Positions 25,694 through 34,899 of a stretch of DNA of 63,750 bases are shown here, in pieces. The stretch is taken from positions 1 through 63,750 of the forward strand of contig JAFULM010000013.1 in NCBI GenBank assembly GCA_017483185.1. The letters run 5' to 3'. Within the stretch, counting starts at the first letter, position 1. The number at the start of each line of letters is the position of its first letter. The notes under the pieces are model-generated. The model saw nothing but the letters and a program-made list of their open reading frames with translations. It was not told where the DNA came from and searched no databases. This DNA is from Prevotella sp. Its GTDB lineage: Bacteria > Bacteroidota > Bacteroidia > Bacteroidales > Bacteroidaceae. The translations under genes were made by a program, and so were the position numbers.

Positions 25694-27661
25694 ATGAGAA
25701 AAGATATATCAAACATTCTGATGACCGCCGCGTGTGCCGTACTGTTAGGTTGTGCCGGCATCGGACCAGGAGAAGGAACCTCGGTTGTCAACAAAGAGCT
25801 GATGCCCGTCAAGCAGGACGGCATCTGGGGATTTGCCGACCAGAAGGGATCCGTGGTGATCGAACCGGCGTTCAGTTCCGTCACACCTTTTGTCGACGGC
25901 CTCGCGGCAGTCTGCGTCAGCGGCGACGGAGATGAAACCGGCTGGGCGCTGATTGATATGGACGGCAATTACGTCGTGCGTCCCTCATACTCCGACCTGA
26001 CCGCGCCGTCGGAAGGCATCGTATGGGCTATGGACGGAGACGTAGTGACGGCACTTGACACGGACGGGAAAAAACTGTTTGAACTGCCTCAGGCCGACAT
26101 GGTCTGGGCCTACTCCGACGGTCTGGCCCGCTTCACATGTCCCGACAGCGTCGGCAACCGTGTCTATGGATTCGTCGACAAGAAAGGAAAGGTCGCCATC
26201 GAGTCAATCTTTGAAGACGCCGGCGATTTCGCCGATGGCGTGGCGGAGGTGAAGAAAGACGGCGAACGCTATTATATAGATAAGGAAGGAAACAACGCTT
26301 TCGGCGACCAGACGTTCAAGGCTTTTTCCGGATTTCGCGGCGGCCGGGCCACGGTCTTTATCGACAATAGCTCCAGTGTCTCCGGCGTGATTGACCGTGA
26401 CGGCAAACTCCTCTTCACCCAACCGGGCGTTCTGGTGGATGGCGGTGACGGCTACATTTATTACACAAAAGAGGGAACCGGATGGGTGGACAACAAGGGA
26501 GAAGTCGTGATAAAGCCCCAATTTGAAGCCATGCGTCCGTTCTATGACAATGACCTCGCTCCGTTCAAACTTGGTGATCGCAGCGGTTTCGTGGACCGCA
26601 GCGGACAAATCCGGCTCAATCCTCAGTGGGACGACGCAAGCTGTTTTGTCGACAACAACTTCGCTTACGTGGCCATCGGCGACAAGTGGGGGATGATTGA
26701 CCGCAACGGCAAATATTCAGTCAATCCCAAGTGGGAAGACGTGAGCATGGCATACGTGAACGGCTGCAACGGACAGTCCTACGTGGGAAGCGTGATGTCA
26801 GACTTCTATTTCGTGGATTGTGCCGCCGTAATCATCCGCAATTTCATCAAGGACGGCCGAATCGACGGATGGGACCTTAGCTGGACGGCCGAGGACATAG
26901 CCAAACACATCGGCATGAGCCGCTATATGTACGGGCGATACGGCCGCGAACATATGCTCAAACGTATGAAGATAGGGACATCCCAAGAGTCCGTCAACGC
27001 TCTGATATACCTGCGTGGAGAGTTCTTCAAGAACCAGACGGACAAGGCCTTCGCCCCGCTTGACTACGTCGAGGGCGTCAAACCCGACAACGTCATGATA
27101 CAATTTTGGCAGGACGACTACCGCGCGGACTGGTATAACAACCTGTTTATCAAACTCGAAACAATGCTTGGTCTCGAACATCACGCCGACGGACAGGGAC
27201 AATACGGCATCGGCAAGCTGGCCGGCCATCCGTTGCTCCTGAGCGAATTTGTCAGTCCGAATGTCGGAAGAAAAGGCGTTCAGATAGAGTTCGGCAAGGG
27301 CATATCGTTCCCTTCAGGCCTGACCGCCACCGAATCTTCTGACGCTGTCGACGACGGAGCCGGCGATGACTACGTGGAGGATACGACATACGAAGGCACC
27401 GTGGGCGATAGCCCCATCGTGATGGAACTCGGTTTCGGTGGCAACGGGACCATGTCCGGCCGCTATCGCTACAAATCCGAGCAAGGTTGGATAACCCTCT
27501 CCGGCACCAACGACGACGGAGTCATCGACCTCACGGAGACTGTCGACGGAAAAACCACCGGCTCCTTCTCGCTTGCCCTCAACGATTTCAGTCTCATGGG
27601 AACATGGACGGACAGCGGCAAGACAAAACTGCTGAAAGTGGAACTCCACAGCGCGGAATAG
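25694..27661 (+). CDS. WG-repeat lipoprotein
   Basis: This 655-residue protein has a lipoprotein signal (MRKDISNILMTAACAVLLGC). From about residue 35 to 360 it carries WG (KWG) repeats such as QDGIWGFADQKGSVVIEPAF, VYGFVDKKGKVAIES, GTGWVDNKGEVVIKPQF and KWGMIDRNGKYSVNPKW. A helical region follows (about 380-480), and a C-terminal beta domain (about 565-655) resembles lipocalin-like folds (MGTWTDSGKTKLLKVEL). WG proteins are surface or periplasmic with unproven roles, possibly carbohydrate or protein binding. It is the last gene of the operon; the hairpin at 27758 is the likely end. Confidence 0.8.
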   Translation: MRKDISNILMTAACAVLLGCAGIGPGEGTSVVNKELMPVKQDGIWGFADQKGSVVIEPAFSSVTPFVDGLAAVCVSGDGDETGWALIDMDGNYVVRPSYSDLTAPSEGIVWAMDGDVVTALDTDGKKLFELPQADMVWAYSDGLARFTCPDSVGNRVYGFVDKKGKVAIESIFEDAGDFADGVAEVKKDGERYYIDKEGNNAFGDQTFKAFSGFRGGRATVFIDNSSSVSGVIDRDGKLLFTQPGVLVDGGDGYIYYTKEGTGWVDNKGEVVIKPQFEAMRPFYDNDLAPFKLGDRSGFVDRSGQIRLNPQWDDASCFVDNNFAYVAIGDKWGMIDRNGKYSVNPKWEDVSMAYVNGCNGQSYVGSVMSDFYFVDCAAVIIRNFIKDGRIDGWDLSWTAEDIAKHIGMSRYMYGRYGREHMLKRMKIGTSQESVNALIYLRGEFFKNQTDKAFAPLDYVEGVKPDNVMIQFWQDDYRADWYNNLFIKLETMLGLEHHADGQGQYGIGKLAGHPLLLSEFVSPNVGRKGVQIEFGKGISFPSGLTATESSDAVDDGAGDDYVEDTTYEGTVGDSPIVMELGFGGNGTMSGRYRYKSEQGWITLSGTNDDGVIDLTETVDGKTTGSFSLALNDFSLMGTWTDSGKTKLLKVELHSAE

Positions 27662-27757
27662 GAAGGACCGTTTGGACACCACATCGTGCATATATCCCCG
27701 CCCCAATCCCCGCGACAATGGCACGTCCCAACATGCTTTCGCACATCCCGTACCACA

Positions 27758-27799
27758 CATCCCCGCCCCACACCTTGCAGACAAGATGGGGCGGGGATG
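27758..27799. terminator. GC-rich hairpin after the WG-repeat gene
   Basis: CATCCCCGCCCCA and its exact complement TGGGGCGGGGATG enclose 16 bases. It lies about 100 bases after the WG-repeat stop codon. No long T run follows, so it may be a terminator or a small palindrome element. Confidence 0.5.
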
Positions 27800-28600
27800 T
27801 TCTGTTTGCGGCCTGTCATACCCCTTTGTGAAAATCCGGCCGTCCGATGTCCTGATTTTTCCTGTTTTCAAGCCCGCGAGAGTGGGGACTTTCTGAAAAA
27901 ATTCCGCCGCGCCTCCAAATATTGCAACCACGCGCGTATCAAAAATCACGGGTCTCCGTGACGATATATTTACACATTTCGTAAATTGCTCATTCATAGC
28001 CACATACAAAAGGCCGTGCGTCCGTCGTCGTTCGGCGGAGCCGCGACCGTTCTGCCGTAAGGCCCTTACGGCGTTGCAATAGCGGCCTTATGGCTTTGCA
28101 ACGAGCGCCCCGTTGCACTCCCATAACGGCCCCGTTGTGACCCCGCGGGGGCCTTACGGCAAGAAAACGGTAACGTTTCGTGACAAAAATCCTCATCACA
28201 AACCTCCGAAAATCTTCGCTCCTGAAAAGCCGCGGGGCCCTCCCGGCAGGTCGAAGACGCAAAAATGCGTCCGTCGCCGCATTTGCGTCAAAAGCAAAGA
28301 GGCCCTTACGGCCACACAAAAGCCTCCGAAACGAGCAAAACCACGACTTTTTCAGAACAGAGTTTTGTAAAATAAAATACCTGTTTGACGTTTGGTGTGG
28401 CATGGTTGTTAAAAGGATATATAGGACATTTGGCTGTATGACTCATAAGAGTTTTAAATGGTAATGTGTCAGCAAAAGTGCAGCGATGGCTAAGCCGGAC
28501 ATAGTAAATCATACTTTTGAAAAGGAATAATGAGTATTTTGTTGACACTCTGTCTGTTAGAAATAGTGGTAGAAATTCAATCAAGTTTTTATTAGGAGAT
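27800..28600. other. Intergenic region with GC-rich element, no gene seen
   Basis: This stretch has no convincing gene. It contains a family C element (about 28045-28162: GCCGTAAGGCCC, GTTGCAATAGCGGCC, GGGGCCTTACGGCAAG) and a second GC-rich run at 28235-28315 (GCGGGGCCCTCCCGGC ... GGCCCTTACGGCC). Base composition turns AT-rich from about 28340, where the island begins. Confidence 0.65.
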
Positions 28601-28602
28601 AA

Positions 28603-28634
28603 TTGTGATATTTTACAAATATTTCCTATATTTG
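28603..28634 (+). promoter_or_regulatory. Promoter of the 6S-like RNA
   Basis: TTG at 28603-28605 and TATATTTG at 28627-28634 fit the Bacteroidetes -33/-7 pattern. Transcription is expected to begin near 28640. Confidence 0.6.
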
Positions 28635-28639
28635 CAGTT

Positions 28640-28857
28640 GGTTAGAGGCAACTCTTTCCAAGACATACTAAAAAATAAGAGGCGTTATGCTTATCTTGTA
28701 GTCGAGAACCTGAGAAATTTGAGACAAGTATACAAGGATTTGCATAGTGGTTCTCACGCTATAGCGTGGGCTGCTATTACTACATCTGTATACTTTGGGT
28801 TTTCTCAGGACCTTCGACTAAGACGTGGCATAGCATTCCACGCTTTTTTTATATGTG
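28640..28857 (+). ncRNA. ssrS: 6S RNA-like structured RNA
   Basis: No protein frame fits. The RNA folds into one long interrupted rod: 28699-28705 (TAGTCGA) pairs with 28814-28820, 28709-28717 (CCTGAGAAA) with 28801-28809, and 28726-28734 (AAGTATACA) with 28787-28795. A symmetrical open bubble of about 9 by 9 bases follows (28735-28743 / 28778-28786), then 28744-28747 pairs with 28774-28777, and a CACGC-TATA-GCGTG hairpin closes the end. The outer TATGC/GCATA pairing and a terminator hairpin (CGTGGCATAGCATTCCACG then T7) complete it. A rod with a central bubble is the hallmark of 6S RNA, which binds sigma-70-type RNA polymerase. The exact 5' end is uncertain. Confidence 0.7.
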
Positions 28858-28887
28858 TTTGAGAATAGTGATTTAAAATTATATAGT

Positions 28888-29463
28888 ATGAATAAGCAAA
28901 AGAATTTTTCGAGAACACGAATGAAACATCCGGGTTCTTTGATTGGAAAGTTAACAGTACTTTCAATTTTCGCTATTTTGTTGCCGATGGGGTGCATGGC
29001 TAAGGGACAAAAGAAGGAGAAGATTGCAAAGGGTGTCAAGATTGAGCTTGCTGATTCTGTTTCACGAAAAGCGATGAATGACAGTGTGTATGTCATTCTG
29101 ATGAATGGAAAAATCAAGTCGATGCTGATGGACTGCGACGGTAAATGTAGCGAAGTGAAATATCTCGCACGTGAAGATTGTCATTTATTACGTTTCCTGA
29201 TAACGGATCCGAAGTTGTATTTGGGAGATACAAAAGTTTATGGGAAGATGATGCCCTGCATAAGATTCGAATTTCAGAAAGTGAAAGACGGCTCCATTTA
29301 TATGAATCTTGATTTTGGATTAGGTAAATGGACATTGACCGATATGTCCGGCAAAGTGTTGTATAGATCAAGTCTTTCGACCAACGGTATGCTTCGCTTT
29401 TGCCATGAGCTGTATCCGCAGAACGAACTGATAAAGAACCACTATAATTCTAAGGTAAAATGA
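28888..29463 (+). CDS. Hypothetical exported protein, first gene of the caspase operon
   Basis: This 191-residue protein has a positively charged N-terminus and a hydrophobic segment (LIGKLTVLSIFAILLPMGCMA), consistent with export; the Cys could be lipidated although the lipobox is imperfect. The mature part looks like an all-beta domain (DSVYVILMNGKIKSMLMDCD ... GKWTLTDMSGKVLYRSS). I recognise no family. I use the ATG at 28888 because the in-frame start at 28855 lies inside the terminator of the RNA just upstream. Its stop overlaps the caspase gene start (ATGA). Confidence 0.65.
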   Translation: MNKQKNFSRTRMKHPGSLIGKLTVLSIFAILLPMGCMAKGQKKEKIAKGVKIELADSVSRKAMNDSVYVILMNGKIKSMLMDCDGKCSEVKYLAREDCHLLRFLITDPKLYLGDTKVYGKMMPCIRFEFQKVKDGSIYMNLDFGLGKWTLTDMSGKVLYRSSLSTNGMLRFCHELYPQNELIKNHYNSKVK

Positions 29464-30674
29464 TAAAGAAACTGATGTTTATATTTGTTTTGTCATTCAC
29501 ATTGATGACAGACATTCAAGCCAAAACCATACATTGGCTTACGTTCATAGACACTACTGATAAAGGTAATGGCATAGATAACAGTGGAGTGGGTGAAGCC
29601 GACAAGAATACCCGTAGACTATTGTATTCTCGTTGGATAGACGTTGTCAATGCTTCTCTCAAAGACAATGGCTACAACATAAACACGATAGACATGTATG
29701 ATGGCAACGCTACTCCGGAAAACTGTAAAGCGATAGTAGAGTCTTTGGACTGCGATACTTCGGACATCGTCGTATTCTATTATGTCGGTCATGGAACAGA
29801 GAATACGGGGAAAAGCCGTTTCCCTTTGCTGTTGTTTGAGAATGGGTCACATGACAGACTTATCCCATTATCGTGGATTCATAATACGCTAAAGGAGAAA
29901 GGCGTAAAACTTACCATTACAATAGGAATGTGCTGCAATGATCGCCAGGGTGCAACCGGTCGGACTATGCCTACATTCAGTAGAAATTATGGTAAGGCGT
30001 TTATCAATAATGGAGCGACAGAGGCTGTGAAAGAAATGTTTCTTGACTGCAAGGGAGACCTTCTCGTGACTTCGGCTTCTCCAACAGAAAGCTCTCGGGG
30101 ATGTGATTCTGCGTTGGGAGAAACGGATATTTTCACACTGCACTTTCTAAGCCAGTTTACAAATATCACTTCCGGCAAGGCTGAAGCCGATTGGCAAAAG
30201 ATGCTTGAGGCAGTGAAGAAAAACGTGTATAATGACGTGAAAAATAGTGACGAAGTACAAAAAAAACAACCGGGGGCGACACAAACGCCAATATGGGAAA
30301 ACAATCTGACATCGACAAGCAGACCCAGAGGGACAAAGCCTACGATGCCTAAAGTTTCAGGAGGGAATAACGATAAGTCAGAATACATCAGTATGCTTAA
30401 TGATGCCTTTGCTTATATAACTTCAAGTAATGTTGATGCAATGGAACGTATCAGGTGCGCTGATAAGACGAAGCCTCTTTTTGCCGGTGGCTTAATAGTG
30501 AAAGTACTTACTCAAGATGGAAATACGGTTGTGGAAAGAATACCGATAGAAAAGTATCTTGGCCGCATAAGCACCAATCGTATGTACCAAAATGTGTCGG
30601 TGGCAGATTTGGAATTGGATAATGGTAAGGTCAATTCTTTGTATGTCCGGGAAGTCTTAAAATCAAGAAAATAA
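29460..30674 (+). CDS. Exported caspase-like (peptidase C14) protein 1
   Basis: This 404-residue protein has a signal peptide (MIKKLMFIFVLSFTLMTDIQA) followed by a caspase/metacaspase domain (about 22-245). The catalytic pair is visible as His111 in VVFYYVGHGTEN and Cys159 in LTITIGMCCND; hydrophobic strands precede each, as in the fold. An additional domain of about 110 residues (295-404) follows a linker rich in polar residues; I do not recognise it. Export of a caspase-fold protease, as in clostripain/gingipain relatives, suggests action outside the cytoplasm. The start overlaps the upstream stop by four bases, implying coupled translation. Confidence 0.8.
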   Translation: MIKKLMFIFVLSFTLMTDIQAKTIHWLTFIDTTDKGNGIDNSGVGEADKNTRRLLYSRWIDVVNASLKDNGYNINTIDMYDGNATPENCKAIVESLDCDTSDIVVFYYVGHGTENTGKSRFPLLLFENGSHDRLIPLSWIHNTLKEKGVKLTITIGMCCNDRQGATGRTMPTFSRNYGKAFINNGATEAVKEMFLDCKGDLLVTSASPTESSRGCDSALGETDIFTLHFLSQFTNITSGKAEADWQKMLEAVKKNVYNDVKNSDEVQKKQPGATQTPIWENNLTSTSRPRGTKPTMPKVSGGNNDKSEYISMLNDAFAYITSSNVDAMERIRCADKTKPLFAGGLIVKVLTQDGNTVVERIPIEKYLGRISTNRMYQNVSVADLELDNGKVNSLYVREVLKSRK

Positions 30675-30694
30675 ATTTTTTAAAATAATATACA

Positions 30695-31333
30695 ATGAAA
30701 ATAATCAGAACATTAATCCTTTGTGCCGTCGTTTTAATATCCACAAATGTTTCGGCACAAGATGAAGATAAATACGAGTCGTTGAAACAACATGCAAAAG
30801 AAAAAGTGAAAATGCTGAATGACTACATATCCTATCTCGCTGACCCTTCATTCGACAAAAGGACAAAAAACATTTATAAAGAAGAGGCAGAGTACTTGTT
30901 TATAAACTCATGCGGTCCGTATGAGGAAAAGGTTGAATACAGGAATGGTAGTGTCAGGAGTATCATGCACGATGGTGTCACGATGGAAGTTTCCTCGGTA
31001 AAGAATAAAACACCACGTACAAAGCCGATGAAGGCATATTTCAACGGGTTGATTTATCTCTCCAATGTTTATAAAGCGGTCACCATTGAAACAACGGACA
31101 TTGCAGACATACAGGTGTCTAAATTGATAAAACGCCCTGATGGAAAGTACGAGTGTGCTGTTTATTTCGACCAAACATTTATAGGCAGACGAGGGGATGG
31201 CAGCACATACGCAGACATCACCCGCAAGTGGGTCATCTGTCATATTGAAGAGATTGAGACTTTGGATGGTACGGAATACGACACGAAGTTAGGTGATGTG
31301 CATGTAATTTCAACGGAAAGGATTTTCTTATGA
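30695..31333 (+). CDS. Hypothetical exported protein
   Basis: This 212-residue protein has a clear signal peptide (MKIIRTLILCAVVLISTNVSA, cut before QDED). The mature part starts with a helical stretch (KVKMLNDYISYLADPSFD) followed by beta strands with an ADITRKWVICHIEEIE segment. Overall it resembles the helix-plus-sheet arrangement of NTF2-like domains, as does the next gene product; this fold guess is an inference. It lies 20 bases after caspase 1, and its stop overlaps the next start. Confidence 0.65.
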   Translation: MKIIRTLILCAVVLISTNVSAQDEDKYESLKQHAKEKVKMLNDYISYLADPSFDKRTKNIYKEEAEYLFINSCGPYEEKVEYRNGSVRSIMHDGVTMEVSSVKNKTPRTKPMKAYFNGLIYLSNVYKAVTIETTDIADIQVSKLIKRPDGKYECAVYFDQTFIGRRGDGSTYADITRKWVICHIEEIETLDGTEYDTKLGDVHVISTERIFL

Positions 31334-32136
31334 GTAGGGTGTTTGCGTTGCTTTTCCTCATAGTGGGGTGCTGTAATATTGTATCTATACAGGCACAACT
31401 GATAAAGACCTTGGATAGAGACCGATATCTGGCAAAAGTGAAACTTGTCGATGAGTTCTTCTGCCGTTTTAACGGACAAGAGTCTCGACAGGATGTCAAT
31501 GCCCAATATAAGGACAGAGAATCTTCTATATTGCTGCTGTTTGATTTAGCAAAATTCAAATCAAAATCAGATAGTGGTTTTGTTAAAGCCATGACATTTG
31601 CAAAAGATGTGGTTGAAGATAGTGTTTTTATAAACTATGAGGATGGGAAATGGTTTGCGAAAGTGAAATGTGCAGCTATCCTCAACAAGAAGCCCACAGA
31701 GTTCATAACTTTCTTAACCGTAGAGAATGTAAGAGACAGCGTATACAAATGGGTTATATCGAATGTAGATGGTGACATATTTAAAACATCACGCGACAAT
31801 CCGCATGAGGAACTATATATATCGCCCAACTCGCATGAACTGTTCTTCTCTTCATTGCGCAATGTAACCAAGGATGCTTACGAGTTTATAGATGACTATA
31901 CACGAAAGTCATTCAAAACGGACAAACTTTCAGTTTTCACGACATTGGTAAGGAGTGGACAGCTCAAGATAGATGCCGTAAGTGATTTGGATTTTGTGTT
32001 CACACAAGTGCCGGGGTATATTTTTACCATAAGGCATTTTGAAAGAGAAACTAAAAATGCAGGATGGTTGATAGACACACTGAGAGTCGTTTCGGAAGAG
32101 GAAAAGAATAATTTGAAAAAAGAAATATTACGATGA
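31330..32136 (+). CDS. Hypothetical exported protein, possibly NTF2-like
   Basis: This 268-residue protein has a signal peptide (MSRVFALLFLIVGCCNIVSIQA). After it, KVKLVDEFFCRFNGQESRQD begins a helix-sheet domain with strands KWFAKVKCAAIL and VYKWVISNVDGDIF, compatible with an NTF2-like fold. A second part (about 165-268) is different and unrecognised. It has ATGA overlaps with both neighbouring genes, so the three products (30695, 31330, 32133) are probably made in similar amounts. Confidence 0.65.
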   Translation: MSRVFALLFLIVGCCNIVSIQAQLIKTLDRDRYLAKVKLVDEFFCRFNGQESRQDVNAQYKDRESSILLLFDLAKFKSKSDSGFVKAMTFAKDVVEDSVFINYEDGKWFAKVKCAAILNKKPTEFITFLTVENVRDSVYKWVISNVDGDIFKTSRDNPHEELYISPNSHELFFSSLRNVTKDAYEFIDDYTRKSFKTDKLSVFTTLVRSGQLKIDAVSDLDFVFTQVPGYIFTIRHFERETKNAGWLIDTLRVVSEEEKNNLKKEILR

Positions 32137-33284
32137 ACAAAGCAAGATTACTACTGATTATACTATTGACCGTTTATGTTGACGCTTTCGCTATGACAAG
32201 CAGTGAAATGATAGTCCAACGTTTTGGAAATAATATGGAACAATGGTGTAAAACAAAAAATATAGACTACCGTCAGGCCGCATTGAAAGATTGCCACTAT
32301 AATAGTGAAACAAAGAAAGATTGTCACCATAATAGTGAAACAAAGAAGGATTGTATGGTGATGGATTATTTGATGGATGTTGAAGCGCAAAAGAGCGGTC
32401 TGTCAAACAACCATTATGTCATTCAGGACTATTTGCATGTATTCCAAAACGCTTTAAGGTCGGGAAATACATCATTCCGTATGTATAATATTGAAGAAAT
32501 ACCATACGGGTCGATAAAGATAGAAAACTATTCGTCAAGAAAGGCATCTTTGGCAAAGACATTGACCTATGTCTCCTGTGATATTGATGTAAGCGGAGCA
32601 TTGAACTATAAGTTAAAGAATCTGTTCATCATAAGTGATGAAGGTAAAATATGGGAGATTGAGTCCCGTAAAGAAAGAGTCAACCAAAGAACAGGTAAGA
32701 AGAGATTCCTTGTCAATATTGATAAGTTAGTTGAAGAAGATGAAACAATTGGCTTTTCTTACAACTATGGCCAACATTTCCCAGTGGGCGGTTCTTTCAA
32801 TTATTCTTTAGAAAGAATTCCTCTTATGTTAAGTGTAGACTTCGGAATAAATCTGGATGGAGACAAATATGTTCTTGACAAGGTCGAAATGACGGATATA
32901 ATGCATTTTGACAGAACAAAGAAGGTGCGCGATCCTAAATTCTTCTTGACGGTTACGCCACAGCTCTACTTTAGATATTTTGCAATAGGATGCGGTGTGG
33001 GATTTCTGTATATGGATGGAACCAAATATGATATATCAAATGATATAGACATATCCAGTTCATCGTCGGCTGGTTTTGCCTCTTCATCGGAACATGTTTC
33101 GGTTGAAGCAGGTGAAGAGGCAAATTGTCCTCTGCTCAAACCCATGATACGTCCAGTAGCCAAAGGATTTGTTCCTTTGAATGATGAAATGTATATATCA
33201 GTAAGTGTTGGCTATGATTTGATTTTTGGCTATAAAGAAAAAAACGGCTTAAACTTTGGACTTGGCCTTCAGTGGAAATTATAA
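32133..33284 (+). CDS. Hypothetical outer membrane protein with tandem decapeptide
   Basis: This 383-residue protein has a signal peptide (MNKARLLLIILLTVYVDAFA). The N-terminal half contains two tandem decapeptides, KDCHYNSETK and KDCHHNSETK, encoded by a 30-base direct repeat at about 32287-32346. The C-terminal part (about 200-383) has alternating strands with aromatic residues (FSYNYGQHFPVGGSFNYS, FGYKEKNGLNFGLGLQWKL), typical of an outer membrane beta-barrel. It may anchor or export products of the operon; that is inference. It overlaps the upstream gene by four bases. Confidence 0.65.
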   Translation: MNKARLLLIILLTVYVDAFAMTSSEMIVQRFGNNMEQWCKTKNIDYRQAALKDCHYNSETKKDCHHNSETKKDCMVMDYLMDVEAQKSGLSNNHYVIQDYLHVFQNALRSGNTSFRMYNIEEIPYGSIKIENYSSRKASLAKTLTYVSCDIDVSGALNYKLKNLFIISDEGKIWEIESRKERVNQRTGKKRFLVNIDKLVEEDETIGFSYNYGQHFPVGGSFNYSLERIPLMLSVDFGINLDGDKYVLDKVEMTDIMHFDRTKKVRDPKFFLTVTPQLYFRYFAIGCGVGFLYMDGTKYDISNDIDISSSSSAGFASSSEHVSVEAGEEANCPLLKPMIRPVAKGFVPLNDEMYISVSVGYDLIFGYKEKNGLNFGLGLQWKL

Positions 33285-33304
33285 ATATCTAAAAAGCACC
33301 GATT

Positions 33305-34351
33305 ATGAAAATACATAATATGACAATAAGCAAATATATTTTGTGCATCATTATGTCGTTTACACTCTTTTCGTGCGAAGATGATAATGTCGGCGAATTT
33401 GTGCTTACGGGAAACGTTGAGCATCTTATTCCTGACGGCTCGTATGACTTGAGGAAAACTATAGCAGATGATGGACAACAGATTGTTTTTACTCCCAAAT
33501 TCCATTCGCAGTTTGAATATTGGGGGTTGGCATTAAGGCAGGTGGAATATTATATGGATGATGCTCTGTATGAGAAGGAGACCCAACCGCCTTTTGAACT
33601 CATGATAAGTGGGAAAGACGTGGAGGCAGGCGGTCACAAATTGGTGGCGAAGATGACTGTTGCCGGTGAGGCCTGTGATGATGTCATTCTTGAAAAAGAA
33701 TGTGTCTTTTACAAACATACCGACGGAATAATGTCCGAGAACCCCGAGACTCCTAAATCTCGTGGAGATTTCTATATAAATTATAACTATGTTACGAAAG
33801 GTGATGAACTTGTCATAATACCGGAGTTACTCGTTGACCGTTCGAGTGAGGGGTGCGAGATAGACAAGGTGGACTATTATTGGGACGGCATGTTGATTTC
33901 GACTTCAACATCCTCTCCATTCGGACTTAGATATAGGGTAGAAGAGGAGATCGGAAGTGCTCATGACATAAGAGTCGCAATAGCTTATCATGATAATTTC
34001 TCACAGAATCTTACTTGTGGCTGGAGCTATTCCAAATATACAATTTGCTCATCAGATGATTACATGGGTACAATGAATATCAAGTCTAATCGCAGTGATT
34101 ATAAAAATGGCGAGACCGTTTCGTTGATAGCTAAATTGTTTAGAGGTCCTAATGTAAAAGAGGATTTTGAGGTGAGATTCTATTTTGATGACCAGCTTAT
34201 CGGAAAATCCGCCTCTTTTCCGTACACATTGGATTATAAATTGGAGAAGTTGCCAATAGGTAGCCATACGATAAAAGGAATAATGAGCTCCAAAGGTGAC
34301 GGTTCCACTTCGAACAAATCAATAGAAGAAACAATCATTATAACAGAATAG
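33305..34351 (+). CDS. Lipoprotein with three Ig-like repeats
   Basis: This 348-residue protein has a lipoprotein signal (ISKYILCIIMSFTLFSCEDD). Three homologous beta-sandwich units follow, recognisable by VEYYMDDALYEKETQPPFEL, VDYYWDGMLISTSTSSPFGL and VRFYFDDQLIGKSASFPYTL, each closed by a G-x-H-x-I/L strand (GGHKLVAKM, SAHDIRVAI, GSHTIKGIM). These match the bacterial Ig-like pattern of a D-G-x-L-I-G hairpin. The domain usually serves as a stalk or binding module at the cell surface. It lies 20 bases after the barrel protein gene and two bases before the next gene. Confidence 0.75.
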   Translation: MKIHNMTISKYILCIIMSFTLFSCEDDNVGEFVLTGNVEHLIPDGSYDLRKTIADDGQQIVFTPKFHSQFEYWGLALRQVEYYMDDALYEKETQPPFELMISGKDVEAGGHKLVAKMTVAGEACDDVILEKECVFYKHTDGIMSENPETPKSRGDFYINYNYVTKGDELVIIPELLVDRSSEGCEIDKVDYYWDGMLISTSTSSPFGLRYRVEEEIGSAHDIRVAIAYHDNFSQNLTCGWSYSKYTICSSDDYMGTMNIKSNRSDYKNGETVSLIAKLFRGPNVKEDFEVRFYFDDQLIGKSASFPYTLDYKLEKLPIGSHTIKGIMSSKGDGSTSNKSIEETIIITE

Positions 34352-34353
34352 GT

Positions 34354-34899
34354 ATGAAAAAGTCGTTTTGCATTTTGCTCTTTTTGGGATTGCTGTTTTA
34401 TAGTAAACATGCGTCATGTTCCAATGTCTTAGACAATGGGATAGATGCGGATTCTTCGATAGTGTCGAATAACTATATTGGTATTATCGAAAGTGCAGAC
34501 TCTATTGTGTGGTATTTGTTGGATCCGATGAATGTGGATTCTATGAGTTTGGACTCTACGAGTGTGAATAAAGGAGGAGAAATACTTCTTTGTCAGACGG
34601 ATACATTGCGAGAAAGGTACAATGCTCTGAAGACCACCTTGTGTTATCCACAGTCTTTTGTAAAAAGCGACATGGTGAAAAATTGTACTTTCCTTCCAGA
34701 TGTTGCCGTTTGCTTCTTCTCGGGAAAAGATGTTGTGACATTCTCCTATTCTTTTTATTGTGATGTGTGTCGTTTTGAAAAGGATGGAAAATATCAAGAC
34801 ATGGACGGAGAATTGATTAGGAAAGCCATCATCCAAATGGCATGTGAAAATTTTCCTAAAGACAGATATTTGAGAAATCTAAAAAGAAAACAGAAATGA
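34354..34899 (+). CDS. Hypothetical exported protein
   Basis: This 181-residue protein has a signal peptide (MKKSFCILLFLGLLFYSKHASC); the Cys at its end could be a cleavage-adjacent residue or a lipidation site. The mature part is Asp/Ser-rich at the start (ADSSIVSNNYIGIIESADSI) and contains four further Cys residues. No family is recognised. It starts two bases after the Ig-like lipoprotein and overlaps the second caspase gene by four bases. Confidence 0.65.
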   Translation: MKKSFCILLFLGLLFYSKHASCSNVLDNGIDADSSIVSNNYIGIIESADSIVWYLLDPMNVDSMSLDSTSVNKGGEILLCQTDTLRERYNALKTTLCYPQSFVKSDMVKNCTFLPDVAVCFFSGKDVVTFSYSFYCDVCRFEKDGKYQDMDGELIRKAIIQMACENFPKDRYLRNLKRKQK

